Shown: in pieces, positions 16,975 through 25,404 of the stretch | How positions within the stretch are numbered: the first letter of the stretch is position 1 | Layout: each line of letters starts with the position of its first letter | DNA from: Streptomyces sp. ADI95-17 | Lineage (GTDB): Bacteria > Actinomycetota > Actinomycetes > Streptomycetales > Streptomycetaceae | Assembly: GCF_003846175.1 (NCBI RefSeq) | Contig: NZ_ML123051.1 | Coordinates: 89,783-153,782, forward strand | Reading direction: 5' to 3' | Length of the DNA: 64,000 nucleotides | Position numbers and translations under genes: made by a program | The notes under the pieces: model-generated | What the model saw: the letters and a program-made list of their open reading frames with translations, nothing else | What the model was told of the DNA's origin: nothing | The model's database searches: none

Positions 16975-18780
16975 TCACCGAGGGGCAGTCCTGGCCTGGA
17001 GGATTTCGCCCACGGACTCGTCGCGCCACTGCTCCAGGAGCTGATGGAAGGCGACGGCGCCGTGCGGGTAGGCGTTCGGGCCGTTCGGCCGGCCGCGTCC
17101 TTCACGGTTGTAGTAGCCGGGGGTGCACTCGGCGTGGAACCACTCGTGGTCGGGGGCACCCTCGGCCAGGACGGCGAGCCAGGCGTCCTCGGTCTCCCGG
17201 GACGGTTCGATGAGGGCGCCCCCGGCTTCGGCGGCCGCGATGAGGGCTGCGGCGTGGACTGCCTGCTCGTCGAGGATGTGGGTGAAGTTGACGCTGCTGG
17301 CGTTCTGGAGGGGGCCCATCTGGATCAGGTTCGGGAAGCCGTTGCTGGTGAGGCCGTGGAGCGTGCGCGGGCCCTGCTGCGCCCAGGTGTGCAGCAGTTG
17401 GACGCCGCCCCGGCCGTGGACCGGGAGCTTGCCGGAGTGAATGCCGGAGGTCCCGACGTTGAATCCGGTGGCGAAGATCAGACAGTCAAGTTCGTACGCC
17501 ATGCCGCCGACCACGACGCCGTGTTCGGTGATGCGCTCGATGCCGTGGGTGTCCGCGGTGTCGACCAGGGTGACGTTGTCGCGGTTGAACGCCGGATAGT
17601 ACAGGTCGGAGAAGGTGGGTCGCTTGCAGGCGTAGCGGTACCAGGGCTGGAGCTTCCTGGCTGTCTCCGGGTCGGTGACGGTCTGCTCGATGCGGGCGCG
17701 CAGTTCGTTCATCTTGGCGGCGTCGGCCACCTCGTAGGCGGCTTCGAAGGTCTTCCGGTCGCCCTGGCGCCGGAAGCTCGGCAGAAGCTTTTCCAGCAGG
17801 CCCGCCGAGGCGGTCCACTGGTCGGCCACGAGATCGCGGTCCTCCGGTTCGCCGGAGACGATGCGGAGGTAGTTCTCGCGTCGTTCGTGGGCCCAGCCCT
17901 CGCGGTCGGCGCCGACGTCGCTTGCGGTGGTGCGGCGATTGGCCCGCACGTCCACTGTGGAGGGGGTGCGCTGGAAGACATAGAGGTGTGCGGCGTCCTC
18001 GGCCAGCAGCGGGATGACCTGGATGCCGGTGGCCCCGGTGCCGACGATGCCCACCCGCTTGTCCGCGAGGCCGGTCATGCCGCCCTCCGGCGTGCCGCCG
18101 GTGTAGGCGTAGTCCCACCGAGAAGTGTGGAAGGTGTGGCCCTTGAAGTCCTCGATGCCGGGTATCCCGGGGAGCTTCGGGTCGGTGAGGGTGCCTGTGG
18201 CGGTGACGACGTACGTGGCCCGGAAGGCGTCCCCGCGGTCCGTGGCCACGATCCATGACTCGGAAGCCTCGTCCCAGGTCAGAGCAGTGACCGCGGTGGA
18301 GAACAGTGCGTCCGGGTAGAGGTCGAACCTGTGCGCGATCCGCATCGCGTGGCGGCGGATCTCATCACCGGGGGAGTACTTCCATTCCGGTACGTATCCC
18401 GTCTCGTCGAGCATCGGCAGGTACACGTGCGCCTCGATGTCGCAGTGGACGCCCGGGTACCGGTTCCAGTACCAGGTGCCCCCGACGTCGCCGCCCTTGT
18501 CGACGATCCGGACGCGCTCGACTCCCTGCTGCCGTAGCCGCGCCCCGGCGAGGATGCCGCCGAACCCGCCGCCGATCACGGCGACGTCGACGGTGTCGTG
18601 GAGAGGGCCGCGCTCGACCGGCCCCTCTGTGTACGGGTCGGCGGCGTAATAGCCGAACTCGGCGTCGGCGTCGCAGTATTGGGCGGCGCCGTCGGGGCGG
18701 ACGCGCCGCTCGCGTTCGAGGCGGTAGCGGTGCCTCAGTGCGGCGAGCTCGTCGGGAGCCGGCGCGTGAGGGGTCGTCAT
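16975..18780 (-). CDS. Flavin-dependent monooxygenase, type I Baeyer-Villiger family
   Basis: 601 residues. The FAD dinucleotide motif is GGGFGG at 70-75. The family fingerprint FKGHTFHTSRWDY follows at about 223-235, and the NADPH-binding GTGATGIQ segment comes shortly after. The N-terminal extension of about 60 residues (ALRHRYRLERERRVRPDGAA) is typical of the cyclopentadecanone/steroid monooxygenase group. It would insert oxygen next to a ketone using NADPH and O2. The gene is divergent from an SMP-30-like lipoprotein with palindromes between; the TetR at 20010 is a plausible regulator. Substrate unknown. Confidence 0.93.
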   Translation of the reverse strand: MTTPHAPAPDELAALRHRYRLERERRVRPDGAAQYCDADAEFGYYAADPYTEGPVERGPLHDTVDVAVIGGGFGGILAGARLRQQGVERVRIVDKGGDVGGTWYWNRYPGVHCDIEAHVYLPMLDETGYVPEWKYSPGDEIRRHAMRIAHRFDLYPDALFSTAVTALTWDEASESWIVATDRGDAFRATYVVTATGTLTDPKLPGIPGIEDFKGHTFHTSRWDYAYTGGTPEGGMTGLADKRVGIVGTGATGIQVIPLLAEDAAHLYVFQRTPSTVDVRANRRTTASDVGADREGWAHERRENYLRIVSGEPEDRDLVADQWTASAGLLEKLLPSFRRQGDRKTFEAAYEVADAAKMNELRARIEQTVTDPETARKLQPWYRYACKRPTFSDLYYPAFNRDNVTLVDTADTHGIERITEHGVVVGGMAYELDCLIFATGFNVGTSGIHSGKLPVHGRGGVQLLHTWAQQGPRTLHGLTSNGFPNLIQMGPLQNASSVNFTHILDEQAVHAAALIAAAEAGGALIEPSRETEDAWLAVLAEGAPDHEWFHAECTPGYYNREGRGRPNGPNAYPHGAVAFHQLLEQWRDESVGEILQARTAPR

Positions 18781-18834
18781 GCGGGGCCTCGATCCTGGTC
18801 GGTGGAGCCACCACGAGCGGGCGGCCGTCCGCTA

Positions 18835-18865
18835 CGGTAGCAACTACCGGACAGTGGTGTCCGGT
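18835..18865. promoter_or_regulatory. Two adjoining inverted repeats in the monooxygenase/lipoprotein divergent promoter
   Basis: CGGTAG-CAA-CTACCG (18835-18849) overlaps ACCGGACAGTGGTGTCCGGT (18846-18865, 8-bp perfect arms, 4-bp centre). Both lie between the divergent starts at 18780 and 18976. They look like repressor operators, most simply for the nearby TetR. Confidence 0.65.
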
Positions 18866-18975
18866 TGAAGTCCGGTGGTACAGCGAAACTCGGCCAGGGC
18901 CCGTTCACGCCTCCGGCGCGCTCCGTACCCCCTGGCCTTCGGAACCCGCGCAGTGGACAGGAAAGGTGTTCCCCC

Positions 18976-19995
18976 ATGCAGCGAATTTCGGCCCGATCTT
19001 TTGCCGCGCTCGCCACGATCGGCACGCTGATGTTGACCGGATGCGGAACGGAGAGCGGAGATCCCGAGGCAGGGGCGGTGTCCGTCTCCGCGGGCAGGAC
19101 CATCCGCGCGCAGAAGTTCATGCAGTTGACCCAGGTGCACAGCGAGACCGGGATGACCTTGCTGGAAGGCCCGACGTTCGGCAAGGACGGCGGACTGTTC
19201 GTCGTGGACGTCACCGCGCCGGAAGGGAAGCCCAAGGTCATGCGCGTCGACGTCAGGAAGAAGACGTCCCGGGCGGTCCACACCGACGGCCGGGGTGCGT
19301 ACACCTCGGCGCAGTTCAGCCCGTACGACGGACGGCTCTACCTCAGCGACTTCGCCCACGGGGAGGTCGTGAGCCTGGCCCCCGGTGGCGGCGACAAGCG
19401 GACCTTCTTCTCCGGCGAGGTCGACGGAGCGCAGATGAATCCCGATGACATCGCCTTCGACCAGGAGGGCAACCTGTACGTCAGCGATTCACGGGGCCTG
19501 TCCGAAGGCGAGGCGCACGGACGGGTGGTGCGGATCAGCCGCGACGGCGCGAAGGCCACCGTTCTGGCCGAGGAGCTGGCCGCGCCGAACGGGGTCTCGT
19601 TCGACGCGGACCACCGCGGGCTGTGGTTCAGCGAACTCACCGAGAACCGGATCTCCTACCTGCGCCTCGACCCGAACGGCAAGGTGGCTTCCCGGCACAC
19701 GGCCATCCGCGTCGACGGCGGGATCGCCCAGACCGACTCGATCGCCGTGGACGCGGACGGGAACCTCTACCAGGGACTGCACGGCCGGGCCGCGATGGCC
19801 GTGTACGACCGGTACGGCGAGCGACTGGCGACAGTCGAACTTCCCGCACGGGCCGAAGGGCTGGAGTCGGCGACGAACGTGGCCATCACGCCCGGCGGAA
19901 CCAAGGCGTACATGACCGTGAGTGGTCCCGCCGGGGGATACCTGTACAGCTTCGACGCGCTCGCGAAAGGCATCCGGCAGTCCAACGGCGGCTGA
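18976..19995 (+). CDS. Secreted lipoprotein with SMP-30/gluconolactonase-like beta-propeller
   Basis: 339 residues. The N-terminus RSFAALATIGTLMLTGCG ends in a lipobox (LTGC, Cys at 23), so the protein is anchored outside the membrane. The rest is a propeller of the SMP-30/NHL kind, with repeats such as DDIAFDQEGNLYVSDSRG, APNGVSFDADHRGLWFSE and SIAVDADGNLYQGLHG. Relatives hydrolyse lactones, which would fit a partner of the divergent Baeyer-Villiger enzyme whose product is an ester or lactone. That link is inference from position. Confidence 0.88.
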   Translation: MQRISARSFAALATIGTLMLTGCGTESGDPEAGAVSVSAGRTIRAQKFMQLTQVHSETGMTLLEGPTFGKDGGLFVVDVTAPEGKPKVMRVDVRKKTSRAVHTDGRGAYTSAQFSPYDGRLYLSDFAHGEVVSLAPGGGDKRTFFSGEVDGAQMNPDDIAFDQEGNLYVSDSRGLSEGEAHGRVVRISRDGAKATVLAEELAAPNGVSFDADHRGLWFSELTENRISYLRLDPNGKVASRHTAIRVDGGIAQTDSIAVDADGNLYQGLHGRAAMAVYDRYGERLATVELPARAEGLESATNVAITPGGTKAYMTVSGPAGGYLYSFDALAKGIRQSNGG

Positions 19996-20009
19996 CACCC
20001 GGCCTCCAC

Positions 20010-20600
20010 TCATCCTCCGAAGGCCCGCACCGGTCCCACCTCGACACCGAGCAGCCGCCAGGCGGCCAACGCCCGGAGTTCCCGCTCCTCGCGGGTGGGG
20101 CCGATGACGGCGGCGGAGACCATGGCGACCGCGAGTACGAGGTCGTTCGCGTCACTCAGCCGATGACCGTCGGGCAGATGACGTCGCAGGGCACGTTCGA
20201 CGCGCTCGGACAGGACCAGGGCATGCGCTCGGATGCCGGAGCGGCTGCCCGCCCGGTCGGCATGCAAAAGACCGATGAAAGCTGCCGATTCCGCAAGATG
20301 CCAGGTCAGCACACCGAGAACATCGGCGAAAGTCGCCCCATCGGCGTCGGCCGCCTGCTCGACCTGCCGCACGTTCTCCTCCAGAACCGCAGCCACCGCG
20401 GCGGTTCGGTCCGGGAAGTGCCGGTAGAGAACGCCCTGCCCGACCCCGGCCCTGCGCGCGATCGCGGACAGGGGCGCCTCCAGACCATGCTCGGCGAAGA
20501 TCTCCCGGGCAGCGATGACCAGAGCGGCCCGGTTACGGGCGGCGGCCTTCGGCCCGTCGTTCGCGGGTCGGCGCCCTTCCTGCTCGGTGTGCTCGATCAC
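20010..20600 (-). CDS. TetR-family regulator
   Basis: 196 residues. The helix-turn-helix is RNRALVIAAREIFAEHG-like followed by GVGQGVLYRHFPDRTAAVAA (about 35-60). The C-terminal domain is helical. The gene converges on the lipoprotein with 14 bp between stops. It probably controls the lipoprotein/monooxygenase divergent pair through the palindromes at 18835-18865. Some family members with this sequence pattern (GLLHADRAG) regulate neighbouring oxidoreductases. Confidence 0.88.
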   Translation of the reverse strand: MIEHTEQEGRRPANDGPKAAARNRAALVIAAREIFAEHGLEAPLSAIARRAGVGQGVLYRHFPDRTAAVAAVLEENVRQVEQAADADGATFADVLGVLTWHLAESAAFIGLLHADRAGSRSGIRAHALVLSERVERALRRHLPDGHRLSDANDLVLAVAMVSAAVIGPTREERELRALAAWRLLGVEVGPVRAFGG

Positions 20601-20952
20601 TCAGGCAGCGTACCGGCCGCGCAGCCGGGGCTTCCTCCCTGTCCGCGCTGGTGACGGGTGTGCGGCAGCCGGGAGGCTGCGCCGAGGCTTGGGCATCGGG
20701 CGACCACCGGGGCTCGCACGACGCCGGGAGGACGGAGGGAGGACGGACGACTGGAGGATCCGATCGTTGCGAGGGACGGCGTAGACCGCGGCGCCGGCCA
20801 GTCCCACGCTGCTGCACGAGCAGCTCGGCACCGCTCTCGCCGCAGCCGACATCCCCACCCTCATCGAGAATCTGCCGGCGGGCGACCCCGCCGGCAGTGT
20901 GGAAGGCCTCTGCGAGGAGTCCGACCGGGGTCCGACGGGGTGCAGCCGCTCG
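20601..20952. other. 352-bp intergenic stretch
   Basis: No supported gene. A short coding-like run on the plus strand at about 20810-20900 (LLHEQLGTALAAADIPTLIE) has no start and no continuation, and may be a relic. It also contains a purine-rich repeat patch near 20730-20755 (GGAGGACGGAGGGAGGACGG). Confidence 0.45.
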
Positions 20953-21402
20953 TCACGGAAGGTCAGTACGACCCCACCAGGCAGGCCGCACCGGCACTCC
21001 GTCCGCATCGCGTTCCACCGGCGGCGTCGAGGGCGGCGTCGAGGGCGGAGGTGGAGACGGGACCGTGTCTGCCGGATCCGGTTCGGCCTCCGGTGGGGCC
21101 ACCTCCGTCGTCGGCGGCGGGGCGGGTGCGGCACTGTCGTCCAGCAGTTCCGCCACCGTGAACCGTGTGCTGAACGACTGCCAGGCGCCGTCGATCACCA
21201 GAAGGAAGCCATCGCATTCTCGGAAGAGCCGACGTCGCTTCGGACTTCTAGGGTGCTCCGGCGTATGTCTCCGGGCACGACGCTCCAGCTCCACCAGAGC
21301 CTCCTCGAGCGTGCCCTCCACATGCGTCAGCACGTACGCCTCCGTGTGCTTGCGCTCCCCGACGCCCACGGTCGTCTCGATGACCAGTCCCCAAATTGCC
21401 AC
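20953..21402 (-). CDS. Hypothetical protein with a Pro-rich tail
   Basis: 149 residues. The first 90 form a compact domain (AIWGLVIETTVGVGERKHTE then LEEALVELERRARRHTPEH and FLLVIDGAWQSF) resembling small Streptomyces proteins of unknown function, and the rest is an unstructured Pro/Glu/Thr-rich tail with the short repeat PPSTPPSTPP. The ATG at 21400-21402 is followed at once by a conserved-looking start, and GGAGG lies upstream on the minus strand. No clear operon partner. Confidence 0.6.
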   Translation of the reverse strand: MAIWGLVIETTVGVGERKHTEAYVLTHVEGTLEEALVELERRARRHTPEHPRSPKRRRLFRECDGFLLVIDGAWQSFSTRFTVAELLDDSAAPAPPPTTEVAPPEAEPDPADTVPSPPPPSTPPSTPPVERDADGVPVRPAWWGRTDLP

Positions 21403-21565
21403 GCTTCCCCCCTCCTGTTCGAATCAAGGGAGAGCTTAAAGCGTGCTGCAGAGGACGATGGGGGCAGGTGTTTCTCCCGTATGGGTGGGGTGTCGTGGAC
21501 TGAGAGGTAAGGGACATGGAAAGCGACCACAGTCGCGCCGCCGTCACACAACTGCGCGCTGAGGC

Positions 21566-21795
21566 CTACTTGTTGCGCAAGGTCTCGATAGCCGCTGTGA
21601 ACCTCACCGGACCTTCGACCGGACCGGCGCGGCGCTGCTGATCGAGCGGGTCATCGAGGACACCAACGGCCACGCCGTAGGCACAGCCGTAGGCGTCCGT
21701 GCCGAGCAGCACCACCTCCTGGCCTTCGATGTCCAGGCCGCGGAAGCTCGGCGGGAACGGCGTGAGAATCCGGCGTGGACCGATGCGTCTGATCG
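21566..21795 (-). pseudogene. Fragment of a hypothetical protein
   Basis: The frame reads RRILTPFPPSFRGLDIEGQE then VVLLGTDAYGCAYGVAVG, which has the composition of a folded domain, while the sequence upstream toward 21907 turns into Arg/Ser-rich text without a plausible start. I take it as a truncated gene. The family is not recognised. Confidence 0.35.
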
Positions 21796-21849
21796 AGGGC
21801 CGGCTTGGTCCACCGAACCGGCAGAGGCTGGTCCTGCGAGACTGACAGG

Positions 21850-22452
21850 ATGATCTACGTTGCTGAGGGGCCCAGCGCCGCAGGCAAAAGCCGCTACGTC
21901 GGCTCACTGCAGATTCCGAAGGTGGTTTGCGAACTTGACGGGCATCTTCGACCGGATGATGCGGCGTCTCTTGAGGAGACGAGTCGCTTCTGGGTCCGTC
22001 GGAACGAAGAGAGGTGGGCAGAGGCCGTCCACGACGAGGGTGCGCAACGTATCGCGGTCTGCGATACCGATCCGCTCAAGCTGCACTACGCATGGACCCT
22101 TGCGAGGGCAGGCCTGGATGCCAAGGCGGAAGAGTTCACCTGCCAACTGACGCTCATCCGCGACTCCCTGAAACGCAAGACGCTCGGCATCGCTGACCTG
22201 GTCGCCTGTGTCGTCCCGTCCGAATCGGTTCTGCGCACGCACCGGGCCGGTGACGCTACCCGCACACGCCGGAACTTCGAGGAGCATGTACTTCTGGCTG
22301 TTCCCTTGAAGGAGTGGTACGAAGCCCTGAACGGCGTGGATCCAGGACGCGTCGTGTGGGAGTGGCCCGAAGAACCGTTGTCGGGCAAGAGGCGCGAACG
22401 CTATGACTTGGACCTCTTCGACGCCTGGATGGACCGACTTTCCACTGTCTGA
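21850..22452 (+). CDS. P-loop NTPase, kinase-like, unknown function
   Basis: 200 residues. A Walker A motif GPSAAGKS occupies residues 7-14 at the expected place for a nucleoside- or small-molecule-kinase fold, followed by VCELDGHLRPDDAAS and a later VWEWPEEPLSGKRRERYDLD segment. No lid or base-specific motif is recognised, so the substrate is open. It is a single plus-strand gene bordered by relics on both sides. The start ATG at 21850 follows GGTCCTGCGAGACTGACAGG, which offers a weak AGG as RBS. Confidence 0.75.
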   Translation: MIYVAEGPSAAGKSRYVGSLQIPKVVCELDGHLRPDDAASLEETSRFWVRRNEERWAEAVHDEGAQRIAVCDTDPLKLHYAWTLARAGLDAKAEEFTCQLTLIRDSLKRKTLGIADLVACVVPSESVLRTHRAGDATRTRRNFEEHVLLAVPLKEWYEALNGVDPGRVVWEWPEEPLSGKRRERYDLDLFDAWMDRLSTV

Positions 22453-23222
22453 CGAAGACGCCCACGTCCAGCGCCAGTCCTCCGAGCTCCTCGACGGGCA
22501 CCTCACCGTCCTCCACGCCACCTGCAACGACCGAAGTACCACCTTCCGGTCGGCTGCAAGAAGATCCCCGACGATGCCGTCGACCCGGACCGGGCCGCCG
22601 AAGCGATCCGTACGTTCCTGGCCGGGAAGACTGTCGTGGCGTGGGGAACAACGTCCTCGCCGACCTCGGCATCGCCCTGCGCACCCTTGAGATCGCCTGG
22701 CCGTTGCCGGGCGGCTACGGCCACCTACTGTAAGCGAGCTGCACCAGTTCGTCCTGGACCGGCCTGGAGGTCGGGAGTCGGCGAAGGGCATGTCGAACGG
22801 AACAAGAACCTCGGATCAGAATGCGGGGCGACGCAGCATGTCGGTGGACTTCCAGTCACTCCTCCAAAAGGCCTCAAGTCCTTGCTTGTTGATGAACTTT
22901 CGCTCCACCGCGTGGATGAGGTAGATCCCTTGGCCGGGACCTGGATTTGGCCGTTGTGCCGGCCCTAGCCCGGCCGGAGACCTGGGTGGCGGCCCACAGC
23001 CAGTTCGTGGCGCAGCCCACTCCTACAGCCGCCGGCCCCGTTCAGCACGAGGCCGGCGGCCTCATAAACCCGACGGTGGCCCTGCCCACGGGAACTGGCC
23101 TCGGCGTCGACGCCGACATCGGCACCGGCACCGGTATGCGCGTCGTCTGTGGAAGGAAGGGCGGCATACTGCAACCGCGTCCTGCCATGATGTGTCGCGC
23201 CGGGTGTGTGCGGAGGGGCAGG
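22453..23222. other. 770-bp stretch with gene remnants
   Basis: At 22550-22735 two plus-strand frames give coding-like text in succession, KIPDDAVDPDRAAEAIRTFL then, after a frame change near 22640, VLADLGIALRTLEIAWPLPG before a TAA at about 22731. This looks like the end of a degraded gene that I cannot identify. The rest (22740-23222) shows no supported gene. Confidence 0.4.
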
Positions 23223-23726
23223 TCAGGCCCCTTGCCGCAGCGGGCCGATGAGAGTTCCCTTGGCAACCTTCAGCGTGCCCTCAGCAAAGGACGTGCCGGG
23301 GATCTGCCCGTCTGGAGCCTGGAGTGTGAAGGACGCCTCGTCCGCGGAGACCTGGCGGGCGTCGTTGGGGACCTGGATGTCGAAGTGCACCGGGTGACCG
23401 GGGCCGAAGGTCACCGCGGTGTGCTGGTCGCCGTAGCGCCCGGCGGTGAGCCGGGTCTGCGAGCCGTGGTCGGAGAACCGCACGTCGGTCGGCGAACCGG
23501 CGAGTTCGCAGGGGTCGTACCCGCGCGGCGCCGTCAGGGTGACGCGGTAGTGGTGATGGCCAGCGCTGGCGGGCGCATCGGTGATCTTCGCGGTGTGGTT
23601 GGCCGGACGGCATGCGGAGGGGGCAGCACCGCTTTCCGTTGCCGGGGAAGCCTGTGCAACTGTGGGGGCCGCGGCGGCCAGCAGCATGGCGGTGAGGGTG
23701 ATAGCGGTCTTGCGGTTGACATGCAT
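23223..23726 (-). CDS. Secreted DUF4232-type protein
   Basis: 167 residues with a Sec signal peptide (MHVNRKTAITLTAMLLAAAA, cleavage after about residue 26). The mature part has two cysteines (SACRPANHT and YDPCELAG) that could form one disulfide, and an Ig-like beta pattern common to DUF4232 proteins of Streptomyces. The role is unknown. The frame extends upstream to 23852 but the ATG at 23724-23726 starts the signal peptide, and AAGGAG lies just before it. Confidence 0.75.
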   Translation of the reverse strand: MHVNRKTAITLTAMLLAAAAPTVAQASPATESGAAPSACRPANHTAKITDAPASAGHHHYRVTLTAPRGYDPCELAGSPTDVRFSDHGSQTRLTAGRYGDQHTAVTFGPGHPVHFDIQVPNDARQVSADEASFTLQAPDGQIPGTSFAEGTLKVAKGTLIGPLRQGA

Positions 23727-24641
23727 GGGCACTCCTTGCCTTGCTCGATGGCCCTGCGGCTGTTCTCCACAGGAGCCATGGTCGCTCTGATCTGTGCCCG
23801 CTCTCACTCGCCGGGAATGTCCCAGGATCGTCACGGCTGAGACGGCAACCACTGCACAGCGGTCCCCGGCGGGAGACGGCCTGGGACGCCCGCGCCCCGC
23901 CGGCGTCCGCCTCCCGAGCCTCGGGGCAGGAGGCCGCGAGGCAGTCGTCCGCCCCGGTGTCTACCTGCCCGCCTGCCCGCGGGAAACCTGGCGGAGCTTG
24001 TCGTCGCCGAAACCTGCTTGCCGGGCTGGAGCAGGCCGGGCGAGGCACGCCGGCACAGTCGATGCCCTGGTGGTCGGGGTTGACGGGCCATGCCCCGGCC
24101 GCGTCACCTGGCATTGGTGGTCAGGTATGAGGCCGTCCCGGTCCATCGTTCGATGGGTGCCCGGGACGGGGGAGCGTGCCGCGCTCATCGACGGAATGTC
24201 CGTCGGCCTTCGGCGGAAGGACCTCGTCGGATCGACGACCGGTCGACGGGCTGCCTGACCGGTCCGGCCGGGGCGGAGACGGCGTACGGTCTTGCGCACG
24301 GCGTAGCAGGTGGCGGGGCCCCGGTTTTTGAGCCGGGCAGACATCTGCGATCAGGCCGGAGCCGACCGGAGCCCAGCCGAGCCGACCGGAGCGGAGCCGA
24401 GCAGCGAGCTGTCCGTGAACAACCGGAACATCCGCGGCTCGGGCATGTGCTGGTTCGACGCATGTGCCGGTTCGAACCGGCGTGCACGGCGCACCTGGAA
24501 CGCCGAGGCGACACCGCTCCGACTCCGCGCGCCCTACCGGTGGTCATGGGCCCCGGCAATGATGAGCCGACCGCAAGGAATCCAGGCGACACCGCACACC
24601 TGCCTCGCGGCCAGGTGGACATGCGGTGGAAGGAGTCCACA
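23727..24641. other. 915-bp stretch before the furan locus
   Basis: No supported gene. Two copies of GAGCCGACCGGAGC occur near 24358-24396 within a GAGCC/GACCGGAGC-rich patch. The reading frames across 23800-24300 are Arg/Pro/Gly-rich and look non-coding. The last 100 bp should contain the mfnB promoter, but I see no convincing -35/-10 pair. Confidence 0.5.
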
Positions 24642-25397
24642 TTGTTGCTTCTCATCTCCCCGGACAGCGTCGAGGAAGCCCTCGACTGCGCGAAGGCGGC
24701 GGACCACCTCGACATCGTCGATGTCAAGAAGCCCGACGAGGGATCGCTCGGCGCGAACTTTCCGTGGGTCATCAAGGAGATCCGTGACGCGGTACCGGCG
24801 GACAAGCCGGTGTCCGCCACCGTGGGAGACGTCCCGTACAAGCCGGGCACGGTGGCCCAGGCGGCGCTCGGTGCGGCTGTCTCCGGAGCCACGTACATCA
24901 AGGTCGGCCTCTACGGATGCACGACGCCCGAGCAAGCCATCGACGTCATGCGGGGCGTCGTCCGGGCGGTGAAGGACTATCGGCCGGACGCGTTCGTCGT
25001 CGCCTCGGGCTACGCCGACGCCCATCGGATCGGTTGCGTCAACCCGCTCGCACTGCCCGACATCGCCTTCCGCTCCGGCTCCGACGCGGCCATGCTCGAC
25101 ACCGCGGTCAAGGACGGCACCCGGCTGTTCGACCACGTTCCGCCGGAGGCCTGTGCGGAGTTCGTCCGGCGGGCCCACGAGGCCGGGCTGCTCGCCGCGC
25201 TCGCCGGCAGTGTGAAGGTGGGAGATCTCGGCACGCTGACCCGCGTCGGCACGGACATCGTGGGAGTGCGCGGAGCGGTCTGCGCGGGGGGCGACCGTAC
25301 CACCGGAAGGATTCAGCCACAGTTGGTGGCCGCCTTCCGGGCGGAGATGGACCGGCATGCCCGGGAACACACCGCTGCCGTCACCGCCGCGAGTTGA
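24642..25397 (+). CDS. mfnB: (5-formylfuran-3-yl)methyl phosphate synthase (MfnB family)
   Basis: 251 residues. MfnB condenses two glyceraldehyde 3-phosphate molecules to 4-hydroxymethyl-2-furancarboxaldehyde phosphate, the furan of archaeal methanofuran. DIVDVKKPDEGSLGANFPWV is the family signature. Asp27, Lys29, Lys87, Asp153 and Lys157 (in LDTAVKDG) fall at a constant offset of +2 from the residues I recall as catalytic in the Methanocaldococcus enzyme (25, 27, 85, 151, 155), so the site is complete. I chose the TTG at 24642: GGAAGGAG lies 6 bp upstream and the family begins at this point; an ATG at 24621 is possible. An aldehyde dehydrogenase, alcohol dehydrogenase and methyltransferase follow. 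Confidence 0.92.
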   Translation: MLLLISPDSVEEALDCAKAADHLDIVDVKKPDEGSLGANFPWVIKEIRDAVPADKPVSATVGDVPYKPGTVAQAALGAAVSGATYIKVGLYGCTTPEQAIDVMRGVVRAVKDYRPDAFVVASGYADAHRIGCVNPLALPDIAFRSGSDAAMLDTAVKDGTRLFDHVPPEACAEFVRRAHEAGLLAALAGSVKVGDLGTLTRVGTDIVGVRGAVCAGGDRTTGRIQPQLVAAFRAEMDRHAREHTAAVTAAS

Positions 25398-25404
25398 CCG
25401 CGGC

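Noticed and set aside
16858..18258. 466-residue plus-strand frame over the monooxygenase
   Set aside because: Shadow of the monooxygenase, which has intact motifs on the minus strand.
23794..24258. 154-residue plus-strand frame
   Set aside because: Arg/Pro/Gly-rich, no start with RBS and no family motif; treated as non-coding.
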